This document shows, in pieces, positions 10,331-22,496 of a stretch of DNA of 64,000 nucleotides. The translations under genes were made by a program, and so were the position numbers. The notes under the pieces are model-generated. The model was not told the DNA's origin, searched no databases, and worked only from the letters and a program-made list of their open reading frames with translations. Source of the DNA: Monocercomonoides exilis (taxonomy: Eukaryota > Preaxostyla > Oxymonadida > Polymastigidae); assembly GCA_001643675.2 (NCBI GenBank), contig LSRY02000035.1, positions 310,001-374,000 of the forward strand. The letters are read 5' to 3'. Positions within the stretch are counted from its first letter, which is position 1; each line of letters starts with the position of its first letter.

Positions 10331-11342
10331 TTAGTCTTCCAATCTTCTTCCTTCACCCCATTCGATATCCTTGTTACTTCTTCCTGTAGATGTGCCTTCC
10401 GATGGCCCATTTCCAAACGTATTGCGAAGTCTATCTCCCCAAGTTCTTTGAGCAGGTCTTTGATTAAATGGAAGAGGGCGAGGATCAGGACTTTTAAATA
10501 ATAATGAAACAATGCATTTGAAGAAGTAAAATTTATTTATTTAATAATTATGGACATCACAAATATATTAAAAAAATAAATGTTGTCAAACTTTATAAAT
10601 GCAAGGAGATCTGGTCCACCAAATTGAGCACTTGGAACAACAAACATTAGGAAATAGAATGTATGACCCACAATAAAGATGATTAATGCTTCTATAATGT
10701 GTATAGATTGAAATAGAACTTGTACCAATATCATAACATAAGGAAATATCACAGTTGGTATTGGAATAATCCCAAAAAATAGAGTTTGGCTATTCGCATT
10801 TTTTGGATGGCGTGAAACAAGATAAGAAAGCGAGTAAAGGAATATGTGTGAAGGAAAATACACTCTGTGCCAAGGAGAAAGAAGAGAAGAAATGACCTTT
10901 AACAAACGCAACAAAACTCATTAAAAATTAAAAAGAAAGCGACTGCACACTAAAATAGCTCCCCAGAAAGTGAGAATAAGATACACAAAATTTTTAGTTC
11001 TTCCTTGAAACATATTTCCTTCTAAATCATTCATATACATGTATCTTAAAGTCAAAAACAAATATTATTCGGAGTAAAATTTTCAAATTAATAATCTAGC
11101 AATAAAGCATACACGCTAAAAAGTGTCATTATAAGGCTCCATGCATCTTTTCCGAAATAAAAAAATGGTGTAACGAGCCTCCATATCTGAAACCTTTCCC
11201 AAATCAAAGATGGTATAAATGCGATTTGAAGTGGAGAAATCATTCCCCAAATTATTCCAATCGTCGTGCAAACGCACGCAACCAAATAAAATAATGTTAA
11301 AGGAGGTATATTTTGAAGTCTGGCAAGTGGATTTGCATCCAT
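10331..11342 (-). CDS. Derlin-family ERAD protein
   Basis: Derlins are rhomboid pseudoproteases in the ER membrane that move misfolded proteins to the cytosol together with p97. Exons on the minus strand are 11342-11113, 11044-10951, 10896-10592 and 10490-10331, giving 262 aa, a typical Derlin length, with consistent phases. Recognisable family blocks are IPPLTLFYL near the start, then FQIWRLVTPFFYFG, the loop LEGNMFQGRTKNFVY, and SRHPKNANSQTLFFGI-IP-P-V-FPYVM, plus GHTFYFLMFVVP. The C-terminus KDIEWGEGRRLED is an SHP-box-like motif (WG-G--L) that binds p97/Cdc48. No catalytic Ser-His rhomboid pair is evident, as expected. It is head-to-head with the Arf-like gene (69 bp between start codons), so the two may share a promoter region. 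Together with the BiP gene at the right edge it indicates a conventional ER quality-control system. Confidence 0.9.
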
Positions 11343-11411
11343 GTTTAGAGAAATAATCTTTAAAATAACAATTGTGGGCCAATAGTAAATTATTTTACTT
11401 AAAAGATCAAA

Positions 11412-12270
11412 ATGGTATGATACTTTTACTTTTTTGGCTTTTTAACGTAATAATTCACATTAAAAATACTTTTACAATATCATTTATTTTTTACACTAAA
11501 ATATTTACGAATATCATTATTTTTATAGGGTTGTACGACAAGTTCTGATGTTGATTTGAAACGATACATTCTATTTTGTGGCTTGGATAATGCTGGGAAA
11601 ACAACCATTCTGAATCGAATTCAAAACCATATTGCTCATGTGTCAACAGATTCAACTCCAGGGCAGTCAAACGATCCAACTGCTCGAGATTTCGGTGAAG
11701 CAGCTGCTGAAGAAATGGAATCAGTTCCTACCATTGGAATTGAGACAGCAACAATTACACTTGGGGAGACTACTGTAAATGTTTTAGATTTTTCAGGTCG
11801 AAAGCAGTTTAGGATTCATTGGAAAACGTTTGTAAAAGCATTTTTCAAAAGATTATGAAATAAATTTATTTTTTTAAATAGATTTGAAGAGCAAACTGAT
11901 TTAATTGTTTTTGTTGTTGATCTCAGCGATCCAGGAAGGCTTGAAGAAGCAAAAGAAACTCTTCACGAACACATTTTGAGCAACCCCAAACTTAATCATT
12001 GCCCTTTACTCATTGTTGGAAACAAAAATGATATTGAAGGAGCAGCACAACTTCCAGAATTGGTATCATCGCTGTTTGGGGAAGCAATGAAAGGAAGAGG
12101 TTTCTCTTTGATTTCGATTTTTTTAAAAAAATAAGCTTTTTGATAATATTTATTTATTAAAATTAAAAAACACATTTTTTATTGTAGCTTACCACATATT
12201 ATCAACAAGTGCAAAGACCGGTGAAGGACTTCGTGAATTGATAGAATGGTTTTTGAAAAAGCAAGTATAG
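11412..12270 (+). CDS. Arf-like small GTPase with ATG-only first exon
   Basis: This is a small GTPase of the Arf/Arl group, probably a membrane-traffic regulator. Exons are 11412-11414 (ATG alone), 11529-11827, 11882-12099 and 12188-12270, giving 200 aa. The spliced N-terminus MGCTTSS fits N-myristoylation at Gly2 with possible palmitoylation at Cys3. GTP motifs are P-loop GLDNAGKT (G1), VPTIGIE with the Thr of switch I (G2), DFSGRKQF (G3), NKND (G4) and TSAKTGEGL (G5). Two features are unusual. Switch I is preceded by an insertion of about 25 residues (Ser/Thr/Glu-rich). G3 is DFSGR instead of DVGGQ, so the Gln that aligns catalytic water is replaced, which suggests low or altered intrinsic hydrolysis. 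Which Arl subtype it is cannot be named. The start is supported by the Arf-like MGxxxS sequence created only by splicing. Confidence 0.82.
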
Positions 12271-12540
12271 CTCTTTTGATTAAATGAGAACTTACACATC
12301 ACAAACTTCAATTATTTCATATTACTCTCGAAAGATTTTAATCATTATAAAAATTTATCACAAAGTTTTATTTTTTTATTCATTTTGCGAAATGCATTAT
12401 GATGTTTTGTGTTTGCTATTTTTGTTTATTGTTTCAATTTTGATTCTTCTTATTATTTTTTTGTTTGGCATTTCACATATTTTATTATCAAAAAAGTATT
12501 GATCACATAATTTATTTGTATAATTTTTGAACTTTTTTTC

Positions 12541-15500
12541 ATGGTATCAAAAGATGATGAACAGCACTCGGTGACACGTTCGATATCGTCCGAATCGACA
12601 AACGCTAATACGCTATCCGTTGTAAAATTTGATGGATTTGATAACTTGTTTGCTCACAACATTTTTTAAAAGTTATACTTTACCTTTTTATATCCTTTTC
12701 TAGTTTGTTTTCATGTCTTTATTCGATTCACATGGTTTGAAATTATTATTTATAAGCTTGAATTTGCATAATTAAAACATTTCTCCAGGAGCCACGCCTT
12801 CCAGGAATTTATTGGATTATTTGGTTGATAATGACAATTATACAGTGCGTTGGCCTTACAATTCATTTTAATCCTTGGCCATTATCTGATAATTTCAAGG
12901 CAGGAGTCATTGAATTTTTTGAGTTTGTAACTTTTTATTTTTGTGTTGTTCAACATTTTCATTAAGTTATCTTAATTTTGCAGTGTGCTGGCGTAGCTCC
13001 ATCTTTGTGTTAGTTATGACCTGCATTTGCATTGTTGTGATTCTTGTTGGAGTTATTGTTTTCATCATTGCAGCTATCTTTAGGCGAAGCGAAAAAGCAA
13101 ATTTACGCTTTGTCTATCAATTTCTGAATTTATATTCAAGCTTGCTTGTCTATTTATTTCATTTACCAATTGTCAACACTTTTGTGGGAAATATACTTTG
13201 CTACGGAACTGGAACGAATTATGGAGTTTCATGCAACGGTCCAGAGCGTCTTCCGATGATGATTTTATCCATACTTTTTCTTATTGTACATCTTGTAATG
13301 GCATTTGTTATTCGCTTATTTATTTTTACATACAACATGAAAGATGGAGATATTTTCTGCTGCCAGACAGGGTTATATCAAACCTTCATGCTTGTTGTTA
13401 CGACTGCATTTACGATTATTACACCATTGTTACATGGATCTCCAATAATTGTTCCTGTTGTTGGGTTTGTTTAAGAAAACCTTTTTTTTTAAATAACGAA
13501 ATGGGCAAAAACCATCAATTAATTTTTGAGAAAATTGGACATTCATGAGTTTAATAATACCTCTTTGAATACTTTTGCACGTTTTATATTTAATGTGTCA
13601 TTTTTTCACTTTATTCATAAGTGCAGATATTTGAATTTATGAAATATTTGATGAATTTTGAAACTTTTATTTTTTTCCTCTCCATCGTCTTGCATTTGTA
13701 TATTTGTCTTTCATAAATTTTTTTCCACTTTTCTTTACATTTATCTTAATCTTTATCTTTATAATACTCATATATACAATACATTCACACACACACACAC
13801 ACATACATACACATACACATACACACAAATTATCTTCCAACCACCCCCTCCTTCCCTTCCTCCCACCCTTCCACAGTGCCAGCTGCTCCTTCCTCCTTCT
13901 CCTGTATGCCTGCTTCATCCAGCCGTACTTCCACCCACTCGGCAACGCCCTCTGGAGCAGCGGCTGGGCTGTGGCCTGTTGGATGTTCATCATGGGCATC
14001 ATCTGCGAAGTCGCAGACACTGCAGCCACCTGGAAGACTGTGCTCTTCTGGGAAGGGTGCGCCTTCGGAGTAATTATTTTCTCCGTGCTGTTCTTCTGGA
14101 TCGCGTACAAAATGGCGAAGAAGTCGTGGGCGATGAGGAGGAATGAAGGGATTCCCCTGATGCGAAAGGCAGAGCAGATGAAAGTGCTATCATATGCTTA
14201 CACACCACAAGACGCAAATGCAAACATCATCACAAATGCCAATGTGAATGTGAATGTGAATGTAAATGAACCTCCTCCTCTTTCTCTTTCTCTTCCTGTT
14301 ACTTCTTCTTCTTCAACTTCTGCTTCTTCTTCAGCTGCTTCCTCTAACCAACAAAAAATGCCTCTTATTTCTGTGTCCAATCACAGCGCGCCACACTCAT
14401 CTGATGGAATGACCAGCAGCCGCACTGAAGAAGGAACTCCAACCATTGCACCAACCATCCAGCCACCAAAGCCAGCATCACCGTTATCGCTATCATCATC
14501 ATCATCATCATCATCTTCTTCTTCTACTTCTTCAACTTCTTCTTCTGATGCTTCATCATCATCATCAACACCCAAGTCCATTTTGGATCCTATCAATTCT
14601 CCTTCCAAAACAGCCTCTCAACAGTCTGCCAAGAGCATGCCATATCAGCCATCGTCTGCCTCTCTTGTTTCTCTCTTCCCTTCTTCGCACCTTTCTTTCA
14701 CAAACACACAAAACCAAACAAGTCATTCTTCTTCTTCTTCGAATTCTTCCTCTTCTTCCTCTTCCTCTTCTTCCTCTTCCTCTTCTCATCAACCGCATCT
14801 AAGCTCTTCCATTTCCTCTTCATCCTCTGAACAGAATGGAAAGCACTCAAACAACAACAACAACAACAATAATAACAATAATATTTCCTCTGGTGTTCAA
14901 CAGCCGATGGCTGCTGTCACATCCTCTTCTGCACTCACACCAGCTGTTCCTCTGGTCACGCCACACGGAACAGCGCCACATTCGACTATATCCAATTCAA
15001 ATTCATCATCATCATCTTCTTCTTCCTCTTCTTTCTCTTCCTCTTCCTCTTCATCCAAACCAGCCCCTCCTCTCCCCTCTCGCCGCCTACCAAAATACAC
15101 CTCCTCAGGAGAGATTATCAATGCTATCCGCTTTCTTTCTGACAGACAGCTCCGCAAGCGCCCCGAGTGCATTTCACTGGCCGAGTCGCTCTTGTCTATT
15201 GGCCACAGCAAGTTCGGCATTTCTTCTGACTTGTGGATTGCCACTGCTCTTTTTCACCTCTCCTTCACACGCAGCCAGACGAAGACGGGGGAGGCGCTGA
15301 GGACGGCAAGACAGTGCATTCCGAATGTGATTGAGCGCTGGCTCATCTTTGCACTGCTTCACGACATGGAGAGGAAATCATCAAGAAGTGGAGGAGGAGG
15401 AGGAAGTGGGGGTGGAGGCAGTGGAAGTATGCAGAATTCATTGGGGGTTACGTTCCGGTTGGAGTTTGCGAAGGCGCAGCATGCACACGAGGTGAGCAAA

Positions 15501-18500
15501 GCGTATCTGCAACAGGCATATCTGCTGTTATCAAAGGAGCACAGTGACATGGAGCGTATCATGACATTTCTGGACAAGGCCATTGTGAATGAAGAATTGT
15601 CAAGGAAGACGCTGTCTGAGCTGCTGAAGCAGTATCCGCAGTCAACACAGGTGCTGAGGGAGCTGGGCAGTCTGCTGCGAGACATCTATCGAGACGACGA
15701 TACAGCGACGATGCTGTTTACAGAGGCGAATCTGTTGGAGGAGGACTCGATTACGATGCAGACAGGGAACACGACTGAGATGGAGTCGATGGCTGGGGAG
15801 AGCAGATACAGCAAGCGCTCGTCGTTTGCTGGGAGTTCGATGGGGGTGGACAGTGTGCTGCAGAAGAGCAGGAAGCAGAAGGCGAAGAGGAGAGGGAGAG
15901 GGAGAGCGAGGGGAGGAGGAGGCAAAGGGAAAGACAGCAAGTTTGATGTGATTGAGGACAAGAAGAAACTTCTTCCTTTGTTTGTTCCATTGCTGGCAGT
16001 TTCGATGGTTGCAGTGATTGCATGTCTGGTTGTCTGTTTTGTGCTGGTGGCACAAGGATTTCAGGACATCTTGCATTATGTCAACTGCATTGACAGCTGC
16101 ACCACTCTGCTCAACAACTTCATGGGCAGCTATCTCTACACGATGTATTACACCCTCCGCCTCAAGATCGACTTGGGAAATGCGAGCGTTGTTTCAGACG
16201 GGGTGAAGTTTCTGCCTTCTTTGGAGTGGATTTCTGCGAAGATACAGTCGCAGTCGCTGTCGATGGGGACATTGTTGGATGAAGTGTATGGGGCAACGAA
16301 GACAGACCTATCGTTCAGCTATTTGGAGCATGAGTACATCCAGCAGGTGATGCTGGAGTACAATGTGAGCGACAGCGGAGTGGAGGAGTTCATATATGGT
16401 TGGACATCACGGGTGAATATGATCGATCTGATCAACAGCTTCAGCAACATCGATGACGATATCGTGAACAACTTTGATCCGAGTTCCTCGTTCTCCACGT
16501 GGATCTTCTACATCTGGGCGAACGCGCCAGTGATTGGGCTGGAAGGGATGAAGCGGATGGCGATAGAGTATGCCAACACAGCAGAGAAGGAGACGCAGGA
16601 CTTGTCAATTGCCCTGGTGATTGTTGGGGTGTTCTCTATTGTGGTGCCGATAGCTGTGACTATTGCACAGTACACTGTGACATTGAGAAAGCTGAAGAAA
16701 GAGCGGAGGGCCGTATTCTTCCATTTGTGCAGTGCGCCGAAGAGTCAGATTCTGAAGCTGAAGCAGCGGCTGGATGAGGCAGACAGGGACGAAGACGACG
16801 AGGCGGTGACGTTTGGCACGATGCAGTCGAGCACAATCACAGCCAGTGGGACGAACAAGCTGCAAGGAGAGAGCAATTCTGAGGGGGAGATAGAGAAGGA
16901 TGCTGATGGAGTAGAAGGATCAGATGGGGTGGTGGGAGAATCGATGAAGAATGGAAGCAATAGGAACAATAACAATAACAATAGCAATAGCAATGGAAAT
17001 GGAAATTGCAATGGAAACAGCAACAGAGGTACAGATATAAGTATCTCAAACTCCTCCAACACAAGCTCAGCACGCGACACAGGACTCAAAGGAGACTCAA
17101 TTCTCTCATCTCGAAGCACCCCAACAGCAGACGATGATCACTTAAAAGCCAATGGTTCTTCTATATCAGCCTCACAAAGTGCATCAGGGCTAGCTCCATC
17201 GGCAAGAGGAGGTGAGCTGGATGGGACGTGGCCGCTGGGGATGATGCCACCAGCAATGCCGAGCATGATGATGCAGACAGGACAGATGGGGCAGATGGGG
17301 TTGGCAGGGCAGATGAATCCATTGACACAGGTGGAGGAACCAGCTATGCCGATGACGATGCAGACGCCAATGCAGATGCAGATGCAGATGGGCAGTGGAG
17401 GGATGGGAGGGATGGGAAATGCAGGCAACATTGGAGGAGTGAATGGTATTGGAGGAGGAGGTGCAGGAGGAGGAGGAGGAGCCGGCCTTGGGATCGGGAG
17501 TCCCTTCCTGTTTGGCACAGCATCGTCGATCAACAGCATGCTGATGCCGATGTCGCCGCACAGCGCGCTTCTGTTTGGTGGCCTGTCGCCACGGGCAGGG
17601 CTTGATGTGAAAGGGGAGCCACACACAGGGATATTTGACCAGATTGGGATGGGGCCGATAAATCAAGGGGCAGGGCATGGGCAGGCACCGCAGTACAATG
17701 GGCAGATGGGGATGAAGCAGAGTGCGAATGGGGGTTCGATTAATGCTGCATCTGCTGCTGCTGCTATTGGAGGAGGAGGAGGAGGGAGTGGTAATAATAG
17801 TGACACTTGCAATGCAAATGGAGGGGGAGAAGAAGGAAAGAATGGAGAAGGGGCGGAGAATGCATTTGAGTTGGATCTGAAGAAAACACTTGCGGGGGAT
17901 AAAGAAGGGAGCGGGAAGGAGAGCAGGATGATGGAAGAGGAGCGGCTGTTGGAGCAGCAGCAGGACGAAGAAAGTCGGTTTGAGCTGCAAGAGGCAGTGA
18001 ACAAGATGTCCTCGTTCATTCCTGGCTCCTTCTACTTCCGTGTGTATGGCGGGCTCTCAGCCATTGGCTTCTTCAATGTTGTCTTTACCGTTCTAGTTGT
18101 GATATCTTTGACGACTGTGATGCGCTACACAAACAGCATCTTCATCAACGGCTACAGAACAGCCATCCTCTGTGAGCTCACAGTGCTGGTGACAAATGCC
18201 GGCACGTCGATTTTCCCGCCTCTGCCAGCCAATGTGGACAATGTGAACTGTGAGTACTCTACAAACCCCGTCTGGTCGAACTTAACTCACTTGCATAATG
18301 ACAGCTACGAGCAGCAGAAGCTGATAGCTGCTCTGTTTGAGTTTCTGAATGCGCTGCATGTGAGGGCGACGATGGGGTCGGACTTTGGCGAGGCGGCATT
18401 CACACACGACGAGGCGGTGGATGCGCTGACGGTGGAGCGGACACTGAAGGAAGGGACACAGGGGATTCAGCTGATGTATGGAGAGACAGACTGCTTGGAT

Positions 18501-19766
18501 CCAGACCCAGAGGTGTGCAAGAACAAAGAGCGGCTATTTGACAACGTGGGGCGGTTCACGGGGCTGGAGGCGCTGATGAACATATATGTGAACAATGTGT
18601 TGATTGTGATCAAGACGCAGGATCCAGACAACGACATCAAGCTGAACACGCCTTGCCTGCAGATGATAAATGCACTCACACTGTATGACCTAAGATCGGG
18701 TTTGACGCTGTTCAGAGACTCAATCAAGACAGAGCAGAAGGAGCAGATCAACATGTACACGTCGCTGCTTATCGCCTTTTTTGTGCTGGCGTTTATATTT
18801 GGCTTTGTGGGCTTTTGCTGCTGTCTGTTTCCAACGAGGAATCTTTTGTTTATGGTGGCGAACAACTCAGCCAAGATGAGTGAGCTGGACCCTTCGTCTG
18901 ATCTGGCAGAGCGGACAGGGATGGGAGCAGCGAGGTGGAAAGAGGAGTATTCATGTGACTGCCACCGCTTTGACAAAGAGCACCAGCAGATTCTGCTGTT
19001 TCTGGCTGTGGTGTGCTCGAGCATTGACCCGCAGATCAACATTAGGGAGCAGCTGGAGGAGCTGATGGAGAGTGAGGATGAGGATGTGAAGAAGCTGGCA
19101 GAGCTGGTGAGGCAGGCGAGCTTTGACGACAGCCACGGGGGTTATGCTGCAGGCGCTGGGGCATTTGGTTCTTCTTCTTCGTCGTCATCATCATCTTCTT
19201 CTTCCTCTTCTTCTTCTTCTTCGTCGTCGTCAGCTGGGTTAGATGAGATTGGTATAGGAGGTGCAGAAGGGAACGAAGGGGCGATGAAGAAAGCGAGGGA
19301 AAAAGCGAAGATTGTGCTGCTGTCTCTATCATTTCTTGTGAAGACGACGTTTTCAGCACTGAAAGATGAAGAGCATCTGATGCAGAAATATTCCGTTCCG
19401 AAAAAGCACCGCCGAATCCACGACCGTTCGCACGCCCAGTTTCTGAAGAAAGTGCAGGCGTCAGTGATATCCATTGGGGCGACGCTGAGGCAGAAGAAAG
19501 AGCTGAACAGCACGCACACACAGCAGCTCACACAGGAATACATCGCCTGGCTGACAGATCACGTGGTGCATACAGACAGAGAACTCACTTCGCTCCTTGT
19601 GGGGAAAGCACCAGAGTCTGAGCTGGAGAAGGAAGTTTCGCTCCACAACATGAGCGTGCCGAAGTCGTATGCCCAGTTTCTGGATTCGGACAATGCTTCA
19701 CTTCAGGATCGCAGCTTATTCGAGAAAATGCTCAAAATTTTGGGCATTGGAGTTGCTGTCCATTGA
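12541..19766 (+). CDS. TmcB-like multi-membrane/TPR protein with C-terminal hemerythrin-like domain
   Basis: Modelled exons are 12541-12621, 12789-12942, 12984-13464 and 13877-19766, 2201 aa. Residues 28-330 carry about six or seven membrane helices of the TmcA/TmcB ('tiny macrocysts') type. A long Ser/Asn/Pro-rich linker follows. Residues about 660-865 are a helical TPR-like region (LRKRPECISLAESLLSIGH, then EHSDMERIMTFLDKAI and LRELGSLLRDIYRDDDTA) matching the TmcB TPR region. Four further membrane helices lie near 937-965, 1147-1170, 1623-1650 and 1863-1888, with two extra-cytosolic loops between pairs and a Gly/Met/Gln-rich loop on the same side as the linker. The C-terminus (about 1930-2201) has CHRFDKEHQQI, then DEEHLMQKYSVPKKH, IHDRSHAQFL and YIAWLTDHVVHTDREL, the helix pattern of bacteriohemerythrin, interrupted by a Ser run at about 2003-2024. 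Such domains bind di-iron and O2, so a redox or oxygen-sensing role is inferred. Exon 1 and the short introns are frame-consistent but tentative. Confidence 0.82.
13465..13876 (+). other. Intron of TmcB-like gene with CA microsatellite
   Basis: This 412-nt intron (GTTTGT donor, CCACAG acceptor) contains a short CA/CATA tandem repeat at about 13786-13828 and a pyrimidine-rich 3' end. The flanking exons join in phase 2 across a conserved membrane-helix region. Confidence 0.75.
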
Positions 19767-20123
19767 TTTGAAAATTTTCTTTTATTCTATTTTTAAAAAA
19801 AAATTTTTTTTTATTTTTAATATTTATTTTTTTGTATGTATTTTGGTTGTAATTTATTATATCGTCTTCTTTATACTTTTTTTTACAACACGTTATTGAT
19901 TGATATCTGCTTTTTGAAGTTTATATTTATGAATTTTCATGTGATTTATTGATCGTATGTACCATCATATGCATTTCAAACATATGATCTTAGATTTTTA
20001 TCTTGCTTTTTATATGTATATCACTTGTTTTATTCATTTCATTTTATCTATACCGCCTTCCATGCATTTTTATAAATATTAAGATCAACATTTTCATCAA
20101 ACCCATCATTTTATACTATTTCA
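19767..20123. other. Intergenic, no gene seen
   Basis: This is AT-rich spacer between two genes on the plus strand. It starts with T-rich sequence just after the TGA, which is likely the 3' UTR and poly(A) region. No gene signal was seen. Confidence 0.5.
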
Positions 20124-21413
20124 ATGGGGTGCGGGAGCTCTTCTGACAAAAGCAGTAGCAAAGATAAAATAGTTAAAAACGGTAAAGGCGAAGATGAATC
20201 GGTCAAGCAGGCACCTCGTTTGCCTACATTCAATGGACGTCGCCTTATGCAAGAAGTGAAGACATCCTATGAAAATCCTGATAAGGACAGCTCGGATATT
20301 GATTTCCCACGGTTTTTAATAACATAATTAATAATGCAAATGCTAATTGCTGTTTAATTTATGCAATTTGTTCTTAATATGTTTAGTTTCTCAAAGCATA
20401 TGATTATCTTCAATCAACTGCGTCAAATCCTTTGGTCTTCAGAATTTGAACAAGATAGCAGAAATAGTATGTCATCTTTATTCACGATTGTGTTTTGCCA
20501 TATTGATCCACAATTATTATTTCAAAAAAAAGCAATTTTAACTTCACTCGAATTAATGGTTGCTATTCTTGAACCTAGAAGGCTGACAAAAGTTCAGACT
20601 GAATTAAAAGAGAAATGGGAAAATGAGCCTGTGTTAAATGAGGTTTCTATTTTTATTGATTGAGCAATAATGGTTGTTTAGTTGAATGAAAAGCAGAAAC
20701 AACGCTTCACTGTATTTATTGATGAGGTTATCCAAAAAGGATCACCGACACATCTTGTAATGAAAGGTTTATTATGTGTCATTTGTTGTGCGCTTTAACT
20801 TTGATTATTTTTTGTATTTAATTTTTTTTTTTAGCATTAACTCAAGTTCATTATTTCCCTTGCGCAATGGCAATGACGGATGCTCTTGAGCCTGAGCATA
20901 AGTTTAAGGATGGTGGGTCTTGGGTGGTTGAAGTGACATTACCAACCCCTCAATCACTAGATAACTTTAGAAGGGAATTATCTCGTTTAAGAGTTTGAAA
21001 AAGAATTTTTTATTTTTTTTTATGTGTGATGCTTTGTTGATATTAAATTTCGAATAAAAAAAATATTATTTTTCCAATTGCATGTGGAAATGTATTCAAT
21101 CAATTGATACAATGAATTTTTCTATATATATTCTTTCTTCGAATATTCAGCTGACAATCAGCACGCCAGATCAGCCTTGGACTTTCCGTGCACCTCCTCG
21201 CCCTCAGTTGGCTGGGCTGCCTGCAGTATCACCAAAAGTACCAGCAAGTCCCAAACCAAAGGCAAAAGCAAAGCCAAAAGCCAAGCCGAAGGCCAAGAAG
21301 GCTGCAAAGAAGCCGGCGAAGAAAGGGAAGAAGAAGGATGATAGCGATGACGATAGCGATGATGACGATGATAGTGATGATGATGACAGCGATGATGATG
21401 ACGACGACGATAG

Positions 21414-21450
<37 letters not shown>

Positions 21451-22496
21451 AGTGACGACGACGATGATGATAGCGATGATGAAAGTGATGAAGACAGCGA
21501 CGATAAGAAGAAGAAGAAGGGAAAGGCAAAGACCAAAGCAAAAGCTAAGGCAAAAGCAAAAGCAAAAGCGAAGCCGAAGAAGAAAGCAGCGAAGAAACCG
21601 GCTAAGAAAGGAAAGAAGAAGAAGGACGATAGCGATGATGACAGTGATGATGATAGCGATGATGACGACAGTGACGACGATGATAGCGATGACGACGATG
21701 ACGATGATGATGATGATGAAGACGAGGATGAGGAAGAGGAAGAGGATAGCGATGAAGACAGCGACAACAAGAAGAAGAAGAAGAAGAAAGGAGGGAAAGC
21801 AGCCAAGCCAGAGCCGAAGAAAGAGATGAAGGAGGAGCCTGTTGTTGCAACCACAGTAGAGAGAATTCCCACACCTGTCATTCCAAAGGGACCAGATGGT
21901 GAGCCGCTGTTCAATCTGAAACCACCCACGATTCCTATCCCGTCGCCAAGCAATCTCGTGATTGTCACGCATAGAAAGACTCAGACTACAATTGAGCCGG
22001 TTTGAGGAATTAATTTTTTTTTAAAAGTGAATTAAATAATTATATTTAAATTAAATTTTATATTAATTTTGATGATGTTGTTTTTTTAACATTATCTTTA
22101 TGCATTCATTGTTTATGTATTCTTTCTATTATTTCCCTCCTTTTTTTTTTAAAAATAAAATACGACTACTGATATTTTCCCTTCTAGTTCTGCACCTGGA
22201 CTGCCAACTTCAACACGTTCTTCACAGTCGAAGACACACGTTTTGCTCCGACACGCAAGGATGCCATGAAGGATCCAGCAGCCGCACAGAAGGAGCAAGT
22301 GCCTTGGCCATATCCAAACACGTTCCCGACTCGGCTGACGCTGAACTATGCGTCTGTGTCTATGGACCACTTTAAGTTTGAGCCAGGTGTTACATTAGAG
22401 CAGAAGAGGATATTCCTGTACAGATTGGGAGTGCCGAAGGCACAAATAGAGCATATTACAGGGGAACCTATTGAGGCTAAGAAGGAGGCGGTGTAA
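20124..22496 (+). CDS. Unrecognised acylated protein with Lys/Ala- and Asp/Ser-rich inserts
   Basis: Six exons (20124-20311, 20387-20642, 20682-20766, 20835-20992, 21151-21999, 22188-22496) join in consistent phases to 614 aa. I do not recognise the family. The N-terminus MGCGSSSDKSSSKDK is a good candidate for myristoylation and palmitoylation, so membrane attachment is likely. Residues about 60-250 look like a compact helical or mixed domain (e.g. LWSSEFEQDSRNS, QRFTVFIDEVIQKGSPTHLV, and WVVEVTLPTPQSLD). Residues about 275-500 are alternating Lys/Ala/Pro-rich (KAKAKPKAKPK) and Asp/Ser-rich (DDSDDDSDDD) tracts, like nucleolin-type or histone-binding tails. The last 115 residues return to ordinary sequence (FCTWTANFNTFFTVEDTRFA, VTLEQKRIFLYRLGVPKAQI). 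One reading is a folded domain split by a charged insert; whether the two ends fold together is unknown. The ATG at 20124 is well placed for the acylation motif. Confidence 0.68.

Noticed and set aside
12284-12502. 72-codon hydrophobic open frame after the Arf-like gene
   Set aside because: Its composition follows T-rich DNA and it sits where the 3' UTR is expected. No family or splice support.
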